From Paguma larvata (Eukaryota > Chordata > Mammalia > Carnivora > Viverridae): a stretch of 64,000 bases of DNA. Shown here in pieces: positions 11,955 through 22,859 of this stretch (positions within the stretch are counted from its first letter, which is position 1; every line of letters starts with the position of its first letter). The position numbers and the translations under genes were made by a program. Below the pieces are notes generated by a model. The model ran no database searches. It worked only from the letters and a program-made list of their open reading frames with translations, and had not been told where the DNA came from. The DNA is taken from the NCBI GenBank assembly GCA_030068075.1, contig CM057843.1:35993332-36057331 (forward strand), written 5' to 3'.

Positions 11955-12213
11955 CAGTGGTTCTCAAGCAGGGGTGACTTCGCTCTCCAAGGGACACTTG
12001 CCATGGTCTAGAGACATTTTTGGTTGTCGCAACTTGCAAGGAGGTTGCTCCTGGCATCGAGCGGGTGGAGGCCAGGGACAGGGACGCTGCCGAACATACT
12101 ACAAAGCAGAGGACAGCTCCTCCACTCCCCTTCCCCCCCACCGCCCTGCCCCACTCCCCGCCAAGAATGATCTGGCCCCAAATGTCACTAATGCTGAGGT
12201 TGAAAAACCGGGC
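11955..12213 (+). mobile_element. hAT-Charlie-type non-autonomous element (MER20-like)
   Basis: It starts CAGTGGTTCTCAA, a hallmark terminal motif of Charlie-related MER elements. It continues through GAGACATTTTTGGTTGTCGC and a GTGGAGGCCAGGGA core, and ends with a GAGGTTGAAAAACC terminal stretch that is the imperfect inverse of the start. A second copy of the family lies inverted at 32324-32543. The exact subfamily name is from memory. Confidence 0.75.
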
Positions 12214-12219
12214 ATCGGC

Positions 12220-12290
12220 CTAATTTTACAGCGAGGGAAACTAAGGCACTGTAGTCAAGGTCACTGGTCAGGATCACACACGGGCTTCTG
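12220..12290 (-). repeat. MIR fragment
   Basis: The sequence 'ttttacagcgagggaaactaaggcac', followed by 'caaggtcac', matches the conserved MIR core in reverse orientation. It is short and directly abuts the hAT relic. Confidence 0.5.
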
Positions 12291-12386
12291 ACACTTGCGT
12301 CTAGGCTGCGGACATGCTAGGAAAACCCATCTGTTTATCGCCAGGATTTCCTGTCCCCTGCCACTCTTTCTGATTTTTGCCTTTTT

Positions 12387-12628
12387 CCTCTTCACTTTTG
12401 TTTTGTTTGGTTTACTTACTTTTGAGAGAGAGAGACACACACACACAGAGTGGGAGCAGGGAGGGGCAGAGAGCGAGGGAGACGCAGAATCCGAAGCAGG
12501 CTCCAGGCTCTGAGGTGTTAGCACAGAGCCCGACATGGGGCCTGAACTCACGAACCATGAGATCATGACCTGAGCCGAAGTCGGACGCTCGACTGACTGA
12601 GCCACCCAGGCGCCCCTCCTCTTCACTT
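12387..12628 (-). mobile_element. CAN-SINE, inverted, with 11-bp target-site duplication
   Basis: The body spans 12398-12617 and ends with the reverse-complement head (GAGCCACCCAGGCGCCCC). Its tail side is T-rich and includes a (CA)n stretch. It is flanked by CCTCTTCACTT at 12387-12397 and 12618-12628. Confidence 0.93.
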
Positions 12629-12859
12629 CTGAGCCAACTGTTTTGGAAACAGAAATTGGTTGTTGCAGGAGGAAAGGGGAAAACGGCCGCCGGGCCTGGG
12701 TGGGGGCAGGGGGACCTGGGTTTGGGGCCAAAGGCTGACCGAATTCAACCCAAAGGGGTACCCGGAGGCCAAGCCCAGAAACCTGGCCCGGCTCGAGACC
12801 GGGACCCCACACCTGCGGCGCCCTCCTCTGCCCACACCCCGCCGACAGCTGCAGGGAGG

Positions 12860-13030
12860 TGGGCCAGAGCCAGAAACACCGATTCTCGGGCCAGCAGCAC
12901 TGGGCAAGCCCCCCGACCTCTCGGAGCCCCCATTCCCTCCTCGGTCAGATGAAGAGATAGCACTCCCCTCCTCCCCCAGGGCTGTTGGGAGAAGGAATAA
13001 AACTTGAACTTCAGGAAACGCTCGTAAATA
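12860..13030 (+). repeat. MIR-like relic
   Basis: The order 'gggcaagccccccgacctctcggagcc', 'cctcggtcagatgaagagatag' and 'ggctgttgggag' follows the sense MIR consensus (CTT...CTGAGCC, CATCTGTAAAATGGG, GGTTGTTGTGAGG) with many substitutions. Confidence 0.45.
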
Positions 13031-13556
13031 CCCGAGCTCAGCAACGAGCGCGAAGAGTGAGCTTTCAGGAGTGTTCGCTGACTAACAACACATAAGGAGT
13101 TTCCAGATGGACCGTTCTAGAACAGCCGTTGGAGGTGGTGCGCTGAGGGTTTGGTTTGGGAGAAACCTGTCATCCCGCTGATCCAGCACGGGGCGGTGCT
13201 CCCCAGGGAGGGCTCCTGCCCCAGCTGCTTCTCTGCTGAAGCCCGTTCATTTCCACCCTCTGGCCTCCAGGCCGCCGGGTGGTAGTGGTCACAGCTGTCC
13301 CGTGGCTCCTGCCTTCTCGGCAGGTTCTGCAGTCCCCCGAACCTTACCGGGGCCTTCCCAGTTCCATGCAGGCCGTGCAGGCTGCAAGAGCCCAGTCCTG
13401 ACCACTTTCAGGTGCCCCGGGAGCTGGGCTGCACGGGAGGGTCTGGGTCCCCGGTGTGGGGCTGGCACAGAGGAGAGGCCTGGGGGGGCGGGGAGCGGAG
13501 GCCTCCCTGCAGGGAGCTCAGAGCCGGCACGTGACTTCGGCTCCCTGCACTGGTTC

Positions 13557-13770
13557 CTAATATAGCACCCCTGGCTGCCCAGCCCTAGACGTGAGGGGTG
13601 GGGTGAGGGACGGAGGGTAGGAGAGGCGCTCGGGGACCTCGAAATCCAAAGGGGGAGGTGGGGCAGGTCCACCTGATCCAGATATTTTTAAACTTGCAGC
13701 TTCCAACAAAATTGCCGGTACAACCTCAGGAAAAGAAGTCTGCAATGAAAGAGGGTTACAAGTCCTTTTT
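13557..13770. repeat. Diverged dispersed repeat, copy A
   Basis: This shares several blocks in the same order with 15343-15562: an 'A-CCCTGGCTGC-C-G-CCC' block, 'TTTTTAAACTTGC-GCTTCCAAC', and 'GTACAACCTCAGGA', followed by an 'AAGTCTG' and 'GGTTAC' tail. The two copies are in the same orientation about 1.8 kb apart. The family is not recognised; it could be a solo LTR-like element or an old segmental duplication. Confidence 0.55.
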
Positions 13771-14589
13771 TTTTTTTTTCTTTTTCCTTGTGCTCACAAC
13801 TGCAGGAAAGCGGCCTTGGAAGGACCTGCTTCCTGACCTCTGTCCCCTGATAAGTTGTCTCAGAGACACGCTAACCCCCGAGGGGTCTCCAAAAATCCAC
13901 AAATTAAATTGCAAATAGCCAGGTCCTTTTTAGAACAAATAATACTACGCTTTCCTAATTTTAAGAGTATTCCATTTTACCTTTAAAAAAAGTCTAAAAA
14001 TACAGAGAACTTAAAGAAGAAAACAGTATCAGCCAAAATCCTGCTACTCGAGACGTAAACTCAAGTATAACATTTCAGGGTAGGCGGGCGTGAGGCTTAA
14101 TCCCCTGCCTCTGGTCACCATTTTTCATCTTGGGAATCTTCCCATGTCTTTAAATATTTCCCAAAGGCACGGTCTGTAACGGCTGCGCATGACGGAAACG
14201 CTGCCCTTTATCTAACCAGGGTCCCATTGCCGCACACGCTTCTTTGCCCCCTTGACCTCCGATGGTGTCTGATGGGGCCACAAGGCTGAGATTCTCAGGA
14301 TGCCTTCCGTTAAGATCCAGTGACTTCTCACCATGAACTTCTGGCTCAGCTTTATCCTAGAGGCCGATGAAAAGAGAAGTTCCTTGTCCTCCCTGAAATA
14401 CACTCAGGATCTGGTCTACACACACGCCCGGGTGTCTGGGCAGGAGAGAGAACAGCCTTCCCTCCCCTGTAGCGAGTAAGCAGCTTCAGGCCAAGTTCCT
14501 CTTGAAAGACTGGGGCTGCCCATCCCACCAGGCCTCACATTTAACCACCCTCAGCCAAGCTGAACAGAACTCCTTCCACTCTCTGAGCG

Positions 14590-14985
14590 TATCGGTTAGT
14601 AGGGCTGTGTAACAAATTACACCAGAACTTAGGGCGTTAAACAACCGTTAAATGTGGTCATGGATTCTTATCTCTGCTTGACAGAGACAGGATCGGGATG
14701 GCTCGTCCCTGCTCCACAGTGTCTGGGGCCTCGGCTGGAAGACTCGAGGGGTGGAGGCAGAGGTCACCTGGAGGGCAATTTGCTCACATTCGGCAGCCGA
14801 CGCCGGCTATTGGCAAAGGCTGTAGTTTGCAACCTGAATGTCTACACGTGGCTTCTCTGGGTGGCCTGAGGCTCCTCACAGCATGGTGGCTGGGTCCAAG
14901 GGCCAGTGTCCCCAGAGCAAGAGAGATAGGCAGAAGCCTCAGAAGTCACATAGCATTACTTCAGCTGCACTGAGAGGGTGAAGAC
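14590..14985. repeat. Degraded ancient repeat (DNA-transposon-like)
   Basis: The head 'ggctgtgtaacaaattacacc', then 'acttagggcgttaaacaac', and the tail 'cctcagaagtcacatagcattacttc' follow a common mammalian element. The family is familiar but I cannot name it without a library comparison. Confidence 0.45.
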
Positions 14986-15342
14986 AGTCACAAGCCTGCT
15001 TGAGTTCAAGGAAAGAGGAAAGAGATTGCACTTGATGAGGAGTGGCAAGGTTCTGGGGGTGTGTGTGGACACACAAATGCTTCCGTAGCCACTTTCGGAA
15101 GATGCAATCGCCCCTTCCCCACCCCCCGCCGCCCAGTCCCTCCGGTACCTTGCTGGGCTCTCAGCTTCTTCTCCACACACCAGTCCTCTCTTCCACCCTC
15201 CGTCTCCACTGTGCCCTCTGGAACTCCCCAAGTGTCCACCTCCTGGGACGCGTGAAACCATCCTTTCTCCTGAGGACACGCCTGGTCCTCCTGGCAAAAG
15301 CTGTCCCTTCTTCCTTCCGCTGGGGTTCCCTGCCCAGGTTCC

Positions 15343-15562
15343 CGACATAACACTCCTGGCTGCTCGGCCCCATGCGTTGTCCCGAGAGGTGTGAGGCTGC
15401 AAAGGGAGAAAGGAAACGCAAGGCACCTCAGGGTCCAGAGGAAGACTGGGGCGGGTACACCAGATACAGGTACTTTTAAACTTGCGGCTTCCAACCAAGC
15501 CGCCAGTACAACCTCAGGAGCCAAAGTCTGTGGTCGGAGAAGGTTACGAACTCATGTCCTTG
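15343..15562. repeat. Diverged dispersed repeat, copy B
   Basis: Partner of 13557-13770. It carries 'CACTCCTGGCTGC', 'CTTTTAAACTTGCGGCTTCC', 'GTACAACCTCAGGA' and 'GGTTACGAACTCATGTCC' in the same order as copy A, with many substitutions and small indels between copies. Confidence 0.55.
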
Positions 15563-17132
15563 GACGTGTCATAGCAAGGGGGGTGGGGGGGCGGTGCTGG
15601 CACCCGCAAACCATTATTCTTCCACTCTCTTGGGGAAGAGCCTTCTCTGAGGGCCGGGGGTCAACCCTGAGCCCCTTCTCATCTCTGTCATCTCTCAAAC
15701 ACCTCCTGGACACCTTTTCTCAGATGCTTCACCCCTGCACCCCCAGGCCTGCCACCATCACCATCCGTGGGGCCAACACACGGCCAACTCCCTGGCCTCA
15801 CAGCTCCCCTGCCTTCTCGCCTCCGTTTGTCCCCAACCTAGATCTTGGTATCACCCCAGCCTGCCCCCCACTGTGACCTTCAAGGACAGCGTCTTCCTCT
15901 CTGACCACGGCCGCCAATGCGCCAGCCCCCTCACTGCCTTACCACCACTCCACCTGTTCTCAAACCTCATCAAGACCCCCAGGGCCTTGACCTCCCCAAA
16001 TCCTCCCAATACATCGACCCTCCTGGTGGCAGGACCATCAGGAGTCATCCTTGCCAACGTCCTCTGTCGCCTTGGCCCCTTTGTTCTAGCCTTTCCCTCT
16101 TGGAAGACCCCAACCCTCTTAATCTCACCTTCCATCTTCTCCTGCACCCGAGCTGCAAGGCGATGCCAGAGAAAACCAAACAAACTGTAAATCGATGCAT
16201 ATGTGGGGAGATACGGCCTCCCGGATCACCCAAGTCCCAGTCCCTGGAACCTGTGGACATGACACTTCACGTGTCACCTCACTCTGCAGATGTAATTAAA
16301 GCAAGGACCTTGAGACGGGGAGCTTCTTCTGGCTCATCTGGGCGCGCCCAGAGTCATCACAAGAGTCCAAGTAAAAGACAGAGGGAGGTAAGAGAGTCAA
16401 AGGAGACACGACGACAGGAGTGGAGGTCAGAATGGAGCGGTCGTAGGCCTCGAAGACGGCAGAGTTCCGGGGTCCCCTGGGTGCACAGGATGGAATTGGG
16501 GGCAGCAAGCCTGATGCAACCAAGGGTCTGAGTTGAATGGTGCAGGGAGGCAGAGGAAGTGGGTGTAAAGAGGTTGGACCCACTGGGTGGCCCCGTGCTT
16601 TTTTTATAGCAGCTTCAGATCAAACGCCCAAGGCCGTTTCGCAGCCTAATTAAGGCTGAGCTCAAAATTAGACCAGCACGCTGCCGAAGAGGACTTATTG
16701 GGCCCCTCCCAGCCGCGCCCTGGCCCCAGCTCCGAATGAGGTGCACCCCCGGGAGAGGTCTTCCTTCCCCTAGTCATGTCTGGTCCTTCTTGGGTAAAGA
16801 GCAGTCATTTGGGACAAATGAAATCTGGTTCATCTGAACGAGTAAAATACACACAAAACTCCCAATTAGCTGAGTGCGGCATACCTCAAGATTGTGGAAA
16901 ATGTTGGCTCTCGGGATGCTGCTTGCTTTCGAACTTGACTGCAGAGGAAACGATGATGCCCTCCTGGGTGTCCCTCGGCACCTTGAGGTAAATGAGCCAC
17001 TGCTCTGAGCTGTCCTGGGTCGGCCCCAGCTGCCACTTCCCATGTCCCCGTGGCCTCAGGCCACACAGAAAAGTCCTCTGGATCATCTGGTGGGGCAAAT
17101 TATTTGAGCTTCCGTCCCTTTCTTCTTCCAGT

Positions 17133-17163
17133 CCATCTGTCCATCCATCCATCCATCCATCCG
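17133..17163. repeat. (CCAT)n microsatellite
   Basis: A run of CCAT tetranucleotides with one interruption near its start (CCATCTGT). Likely polymorphic. Confidence 0.85.
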
Positions 17164-17299
17164 TCATTCAACAAACATCTGTGAAGATTTCGGCCTGGGC
17201 TCTGATCCGGGGGTGTTCTTTGAGGGTGCCTAGAAGGAATCCATAACACAGTCTCACTCTCTCTACTCACCGGAAGCTTAGAGCCCATCAGAAAGCCAA

Positions 17300-17870
17300 G
17301 CTAGGCCGCCATCACAAAATACCATAGACTGACTTAACAACAGAAATTTATTTTCGCAGGCTGCCTGCGTGCCTCAGGTAGTTGAGCGTCCAACTTCAGC
17401 TCAGGTCACGATCTCACGGTTCGTGGGTTCGAGCCCCACGTCGGGCTCTGTGCTGACAGCTCAGAGCCTGGAGCCAGCTTCGGATTCTGTGTTTCCCTCT
17501 CTCTCTGCCCCTCCCCTGCTTCTGTGTGTGCTCTTTCTCTCTCAAAAATAAATAAACGTTAAAAAAACAAAAAAAGAAATTTATTTTCGCATGGTTCTGG
17601 AGGCTGGAAGACTCAGAACAGGGTGCCGCGCGGCCGGGTTCTGGAACAGCCCTCGTCCTGGGTTTTACCTTCTTACTGGGTCCTCATGTGGCCGAGAAAA
17701 AGAACCAGCGGTCGGTACCCCTTCTTTGAAGGACGCTCATCCCATCACGGGGGCCACGTTCTCATGACCTCATCTAACTAATTACCACCCAAAGGTCCCA
17801 CCTCCAGATACCATCACCCTGGGGTTTGTATTTCAACACAGGAATTCAGGGGGGACATAATTCTGTCCGC
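17300..17870. repeat. Ancient interspersed repeat split by a SINE
   Basis: The head is 'catcacaaaataccatagactg' and the tail 'gataccatcaccctggggtt' then 'ttcaacacaggaattcagg'. A CAN-SINE interrupts it at 17359-17574. Removing the SINE and one copy of its target duplication restores a continuous element. Confidence 0.6.
17342..17591 (+). mobile_element. CAN-SINE with perfect 17-bp target-site duplication
   Basis: The body spans 17359-17574 and its head has decayed (GGCTGCCTGCGTGCCTCAGG). Identical AGAAATTTATTTTCGCA copies flank it at 17342-17358 and 17575-17591. The insertion is within an older repeat, so relative age is established. Confidence 0.95.
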
Positions 17871-18955
17871 AGCGCCCACCACGGGCTAAGCTGGTGAAGA
17901 GCATCATCCCTGACGCCCGGCGGCTCCCCCGCCAGCGGGCACTGCCCTTGTTTACAGACGCAGGAGGGCAGCTCAGAGAGGCTGATGACTCTGGGGAAGC
18001 AGAGCAGGCTCCGATCCTGGGCCGGCCGCTCCGTCCCGGCCTGGCAGGCTGGTTCCCACTTCCAGGAGGCCCTCCTTCCCCACGCCCTGGAAAGGGGGGG
18101 GTGGGGTGCACGGATGTGCCAATGTCTCCAGCCCGGGCTCCCCAGCGAACGCCGGCATACACAGGGCTCCTTACCTGGCCCGGCAAGGGTCCGGAGAGCC
18201 GCACGGGCAGCCCGCCAGCGGCCTCGGGGAGCAGAAGAGGGCTGTCTGAAGGAGCTTTAAGGCAAGCGGGGGGAGGGGAGACACCCCCAAACCCCTGGAG
18301 TCGCCCGCACCGTGGCAGACTTATACACAGAGGACTTGGAAAGGACGCGGCCGGCCATCTCTAACGCTCTGCTGCTCGAGTCTGCCCCCTCCCCTCCCAA
18401 GGGAGGGCACAGCCGGCCTCCAGCCTCCATGAGGGCCTGCAGGGTGGTCAGTAGTCGCCGGGGTGGCACAGGCCAGGCCCCACCCGGCGCCCTTCCCAAG
18501 ACCTCCGGCAGCTCCCATGCTGGAGAGCTCAGGATGCCGCCCCCACCGCACCAGGAAACTCCAAACACGTCTCTGTTCCTTCCACTGACTTCCGATCTAC
18601 CTGTAGTGCTGAAACTAGGTAGTAACACAGTGCTTCTTTCTAGTCTGTCTTAGACCACCAGAACCTTCTTCTCACCCCCGACTGCTGCCTCACTGGTGCG
18701 TCTGCCTCAGGCTACCCCACGTCCCCGGAGACCCCCAGGCGCCTGGCGCTCGAAGCTGGGCCCGCGGGCCGGGTCGTGTGAGGGGCTGGGGTCCTGTGCC
18801 AGGCCCCTGCTGTGGGGAGCTCCCCCTGGAGAGGGCCTGCCTGCCCGGACCGGGGAATGCAGGTGGCGGGGGGGGGGGGGGGGGAGAAGGGGAGCACCGA
18901 TGAGGGAGAAGCTCCCGGGAGGTTGTAACCTGGATGGGGAGGCTGGTTGGCAACA

Positions 18956-20619
18956 TGAAGGTGGGCTCTAACTGTCCTCACGCTGGTGGGCTGTCCCCAC
19001 GAAGGTGGGCTCTAACTGTCCTCACGCTGGGGGGCTGTCCCCACGAAGGTGGGCTCTAAGTGTCCTCACGCTGGGGGGCTGTCCCCACGAAGGTGGGCTC
19101 TAAGTGTCCTCACGCTGGTGGGCTGTCCCCACGAAGGTGAGCTCTAACTGTCCCCACGAAGGTGAGCTCTAACTGTCCTCACACTGGTGGGCTGTCCCCA
19201 CGAAGGTGAGCTCTAAGTGTCCTCATGCTGGTGGGCTGTCCCCACGAAGGTGAGCTCTAACTGTCCCCACGAAGGTGGGCTCTAAGTGTCCTCACGCTGG
19301 TGGGCTGTCCCCACGAAGGTGAGCTCTAAGTGTCCTCACGCTGGGGGGCTGTCCCCACGAAGGTGAGCTCTAAGTGTCCTCACGCTGGGGGGCTGTCCCC
19401 ACGAAGGTGGGCTCTAACTGTCCTCACGCTGGTGGGCTGTCCCCACGAAGGTGAGCTCTAACTGTCCCCACGAAGGTGAGCTCTAACTGTCCTCACACTG
19501 GTGGGCTGTCCCCACGAAGGTGGGCTCTAACTGTCCTCACGCTGGTGGGCTGTCCCCACGAAGGTGAGCTCTAAGTGTCCTCACGCTGGGGGGCTGTCCC
19601 CACGAAGGTGAGCTCTAAGTGTCCTCACGCTGGGGGGCTGTCCCCACGAAGGTGAGCTCTAACTGTCCTCACGCTGGGGGGCTGTCCCCACGAAGGTGGG
19701 CTCTAAGTGTCCTCACGCTGGTGGGCTGTCCCCACGAAGGTGAGCTCTAACTGTCCTCACACTGGTGGGCTGTCCCCACGAAGGTGGGCTCTAAGTGTCC
19801 TCACGCTGGTGGGCTGTCCCCACGAAGGTGAGCTCTAACTGTCCTCACACTGGTGGGCTGTCCCCACGAAGGTGAGCTCTAAGTGTCCTCACGCTGGGGG
19901 GCTGTCCCCACGAAGGTGAGCTCTAAGTGTCCTCACGCTGGGGGGCTGTCCCCACGAAGGTGAGCTCTAAGTGTCCTCACGCTGGGGGGCTGTCCCCACG
20001 AAGGTGAGCTCTAAGTGTCCTCACGCTGGGGGGCTGTCCCCACGAAGGTGAGCTCTAACTGTCCTCACGCTGGGGGGCTGTCCCCACGAAGGTGAGCTCT
20101 AACTGTCCTCACACTGGTGGGCTGTCCCCACGAAGGTGAGCTCTAACTGTCCTCACGCTGGTGGGCTGTCCCCACGAAGGTGAGCTCTAACTGTCCCCAC
20201 GAAGGTGAGCTCTAAGTGTCCTCACGCTGGGGGGCTGTCCCCACGAAGGTGAGCTCTAACTGTCCCCACGAAGGTGGGCTGTCCCCACGAAGGTGAGCTC
20301 TAACTGTCCCCACGAAGGTGGGCTGTCCCCACGAAGGTGAGCTCTAACTGTCCCCACGAAGGTGGGCTCTAACTGTCCCCACGAAGGTGGGCTCTAAGTG
20401 TCCTCACGCTGGGGGGCTGTCCCCACGAAGGTGGGCTCTAAGTGTCCTCACGCTGGGGGGCTGTCCCCACGAAGGTGGGCTCTAAGTGTCCTCACGCTGG
20501 GGGGCTGTCCCCACGAAGGTGAGCTCTAACTGTCCCCACGAAGGTGAGCTCTAACTGTCCCCACGAAGGTGGGCTCTAACTGTCCCCACGAAGGTGGGCT
20601 CTAAGTGTCCTCACGCTGG
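18956..20619. repeat. Composite GC-rich minisatellite (25/19/44-bp units, about 44 heads)
   Basis: A tandem array of about 1.66 kb. The commonest unit is 44 bp and is itself a 25-mer of the type GAAGGTGAGCTCTAACTGTCC plus TCAC, joined to a 19-mer of the type GCTGGTGGGCTGTCCCCAC. Pure 25-bp units (near 19136-19160 and 20250-20600) and pure 19-bp units (near 20271 and 20315) also occur, so copies have been gained at three step sizes. By hand I count about 44 occurrences of AAGGTG. Each unit carries an in-frame TAA and two CpGs are typical. The array lies about 2.5 kb upstream of the CACNG1 start codon. It is not a CRISPR array because there are no unique spacers. Confidence 0.97.
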
Positions 20620-21089
20620 CCGCAGCTCAGCTCCGGCGCCTGTTCGCTGGGCAATCCTGGCTTGGTGCGTCCTGTCCCTAGGCTGCGGCTTCCTTTTCTC
20701 AGTCACAATGGGGCTCAGGACACAGTACTCCAAACTACGGCACCGTGGCACACTGAATATTTTAGGCGGAAGGAATTTGAGGGACGGCGGGTGGCGGGAC
20801 CCCGCCCGTCTGCCCCGTCGTGTGGGAGATGCCCTCCCTGCGCCCGGAGGAAAGGACCTCCCGTAGCCCCGAGACCCCGGGAGGGAGCTCGACGAACAGA
20901 CCCGGCTGCTTGCCTAGTTTACTGCGCTGAGTCCGGAGCCTCTCGTTTTCCTGAGAGTTTTCCACTGCTTTCCGCTCCTCATCCCGCTGGCGTAAAAACA
21001 CGCAGATTTAGCCATTGCTGTGGGTCTTCGTTTCCCGTGCCAAGGCTCCCGTGTCACAGAAGACTTCTAGGAAATAAGTTTGTATGCCC

Positions 21090-21227
21090 TTTTTTTTTTT
21101 TTTTACATTTATTCATTTTTGGGAGAGAGAGAGACAGAGCCCAGCACAAGGTTCGAACCCCCAGACCGTGAGATCATGACCCGAGCTGAAGTTAGACGCC
21201 CAAACGACTGAGCGACCCAGGCGCCCC
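21090..21227 (-). mobile_element. CAN-SINE, inverted, internally shortened
   Basis: A poly-T start (reverse tail), a short GA tract, then GAGATCATGACCCGAGCTGAAG and a head complement ending GCGACCCAGGCGCCCCC. At about 138 bp it is shorter than full-length copies because the middle is missing. Confidence 0.88.
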
Positions 21228-21354
21228 CGTATGTGTTTCTGTTGTTACGGGAGCCCGAGCCAAGGGCGTGGAACGATAGAGGAAAAGGGCACTTTTGCTC
21301 CCCTGCAGCCACAACAGATCCTGACCATTCCTCCTGACTCCAACCGCTGCTTCA

Positions 21355-21530
21355 GAGTTTGGGCTCTGGCTTCCGGAAGCTGGCTTCGCCGTTTACCAGC
21401 CGTGTGACCTTGGACAAGCTGCTTCTGTACCCTTATCTGTAAAACGGATGTGAGAGTTGCCCTCGCCTCACGGACTGGCGTGACGCTTACGTCCAGCGAC
21501 GTGGAGAGGCTCAGCACACACACGAGAGCG
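21355..21530 (+). repeat. MIR relic
   Basis: It contains 'accagccgtgtgaccttggac', then 'cttatctgtaaaacggatg', which match the sense MIR core (GCTGTGTGACCTTGGGC, CATCTGTAAAATGGG). Confidence 0.65.
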
Positions 21531-21935
21531 CGCGAACACTCACTGAAGACGAGCCGTTCCTCCAGTCATCACTGCCGGCAGCAGTCTGTGACTCCTAGGC
21601 TGGATGCCTGCGTGTTTCTCCACACGCCGGCAGGGTATTCCCGTAAGCTACGTCAACCTGAGGCCGGGGTCTATTCCTGGCCGTACATCGGGCTCTTGGA
21701 GAGGCCCCCAGAGAGGCAACTGGTAAACCGGGAAAGAAGAGGCACCGAACGCAGGAGGGTGTGGGGGCTGGTGGGCAGGCAGGACTCTCCGGAGGCCGGC
21801 CCGACTTTGCTCTGTTCTCTGCTGTAGCCACACACCCATCAGCCTCTTAGTCGTGACCTGCGAACAACTTACTTCTGTCTTTTTACTGAAATAAATTTAT
21901 TTTGTCAATGAAAACATAAGCGGCAAATCTTTAAT

Positions 21936-22202
21936 AGAAGTAAAACCAAAACAGGGGCGCCTGGGTGGCTCAGTCGGTTGAGCGTCCGACTTCGGCTCAG
22001 GTCAGGATCTCACCGTTCCCGAGTTCAAGCCCCGCGTCGGGCTCTGTGCTGACAGCTCAGAGCCTGGAGCCTGTTTCGGATTCTGTGTCTCCCTCTCTGT
22101 CTGTGGCCCTCCCCTGCTCATGCTCTGTCTGTCTCTCTCTCTCAAAGATAAATAAACATTAAAAAAAAAAATTAAAAAAAAAAAAGAAGTAAAACCAAAA
22201 CA
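21936..22202 (+). mobile_element. CAN-SINE with 18-bp target-site duplication
   Basis: The body spans 21954-22184 and is near full-length, with an intact GGGGCGCCTGGGTGGCTCAG-type head, two A-runs at the tail and flanking copies of AGAAGTAAAACCAAAACA (21936-21953 and 22185-22202). Tail and duplication integrity suggest a relatively young insertion. Confidence 0.96.
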
Positions 22203-22859
22203 GTAGAATAAAAACAGAACCACACTCAGGTCCCGCTGGATCCTTTGTCCTCTCTGGGCTATCCTCTGGTTTGCAAGCACCAGAAAGGTGTTAAAGACTC
22301 ACCAACCCCAAACAGAGCTTTCCTTCTGGGCCCAGCTGCGGGGGGGGGGGGCCAGGGGGCGGAGTGGGGGGCAGGAGGAGAAATGAAAAGGAAATCACGA
22401 TCTCACCCCGGGCACGGTGCTGGGCACTGCCAGGCCCAGAAACACCTGAAACCTTCCTGCAGTCTGAGGACGGGCAGGGCTCGAGGCTAAAGTCTGGGAG
22501 GGGGGATCCCTGAGACGTCCCTGGGCAGGATCCGGGGTCCCCCAGACTCCCAGGACAAGGACCCACTCGTGCCCCCACTGGTGACTGGTCTGAAAGCACA
22601 AGGCTGTGGCACGTGTGTCCCCAGGGTCCCCTGCCCTCAGCCAGCAGCGTCCTCTTATCCTGCAGCCCAAAGCAAGCAGGTTCCCACGGTGGCCTGCCCC
22701 TCATTGCCTCCAGCTCGGGTGTTCTGAGCCGCCAATCGCGAGGTCTCCGGTCACCATCCAGAGCCTTTCCTCGCCTCTCCCGAAGGTTCTTCTGGTCCCA
22801 AGAGGGAAAGAAAGCCCTGAAACCTGAGGAGAAGCTGTCCTTGGTGACACGCCTGAGAA

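Larger units (their letters stand above)
9606..22859. other. CACNG4-CACNG1 intergenic region
   Basis: About 13 kb of GC-rich DNA between the two gamma-subunit genes. I see no coding exon; open frames are GC-driven or come from SINEs. It contains MIR and hAT relics, several CAN-SINEs, a diverged repeat pair (13557 and 15343), the large minisatellite at 18956-20619, a CCAT microsatellite, and G-runs at 18869-18884 and 22340-22350. Confidence 0.7.

Noticed and set aside
18956..20619. CRISPR-like array
   Set aside because: Regularly spaced repeats, but the whole unit repeats, there are no unique spacers, and the context is mammalian. It is a minisatellite.
21965..22162. Recurrent peptides with AQSVERPTSAQVMISR-type sequence at many sites
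   Set aside because: These are translations of the CAN-SINE head and body, not genes.
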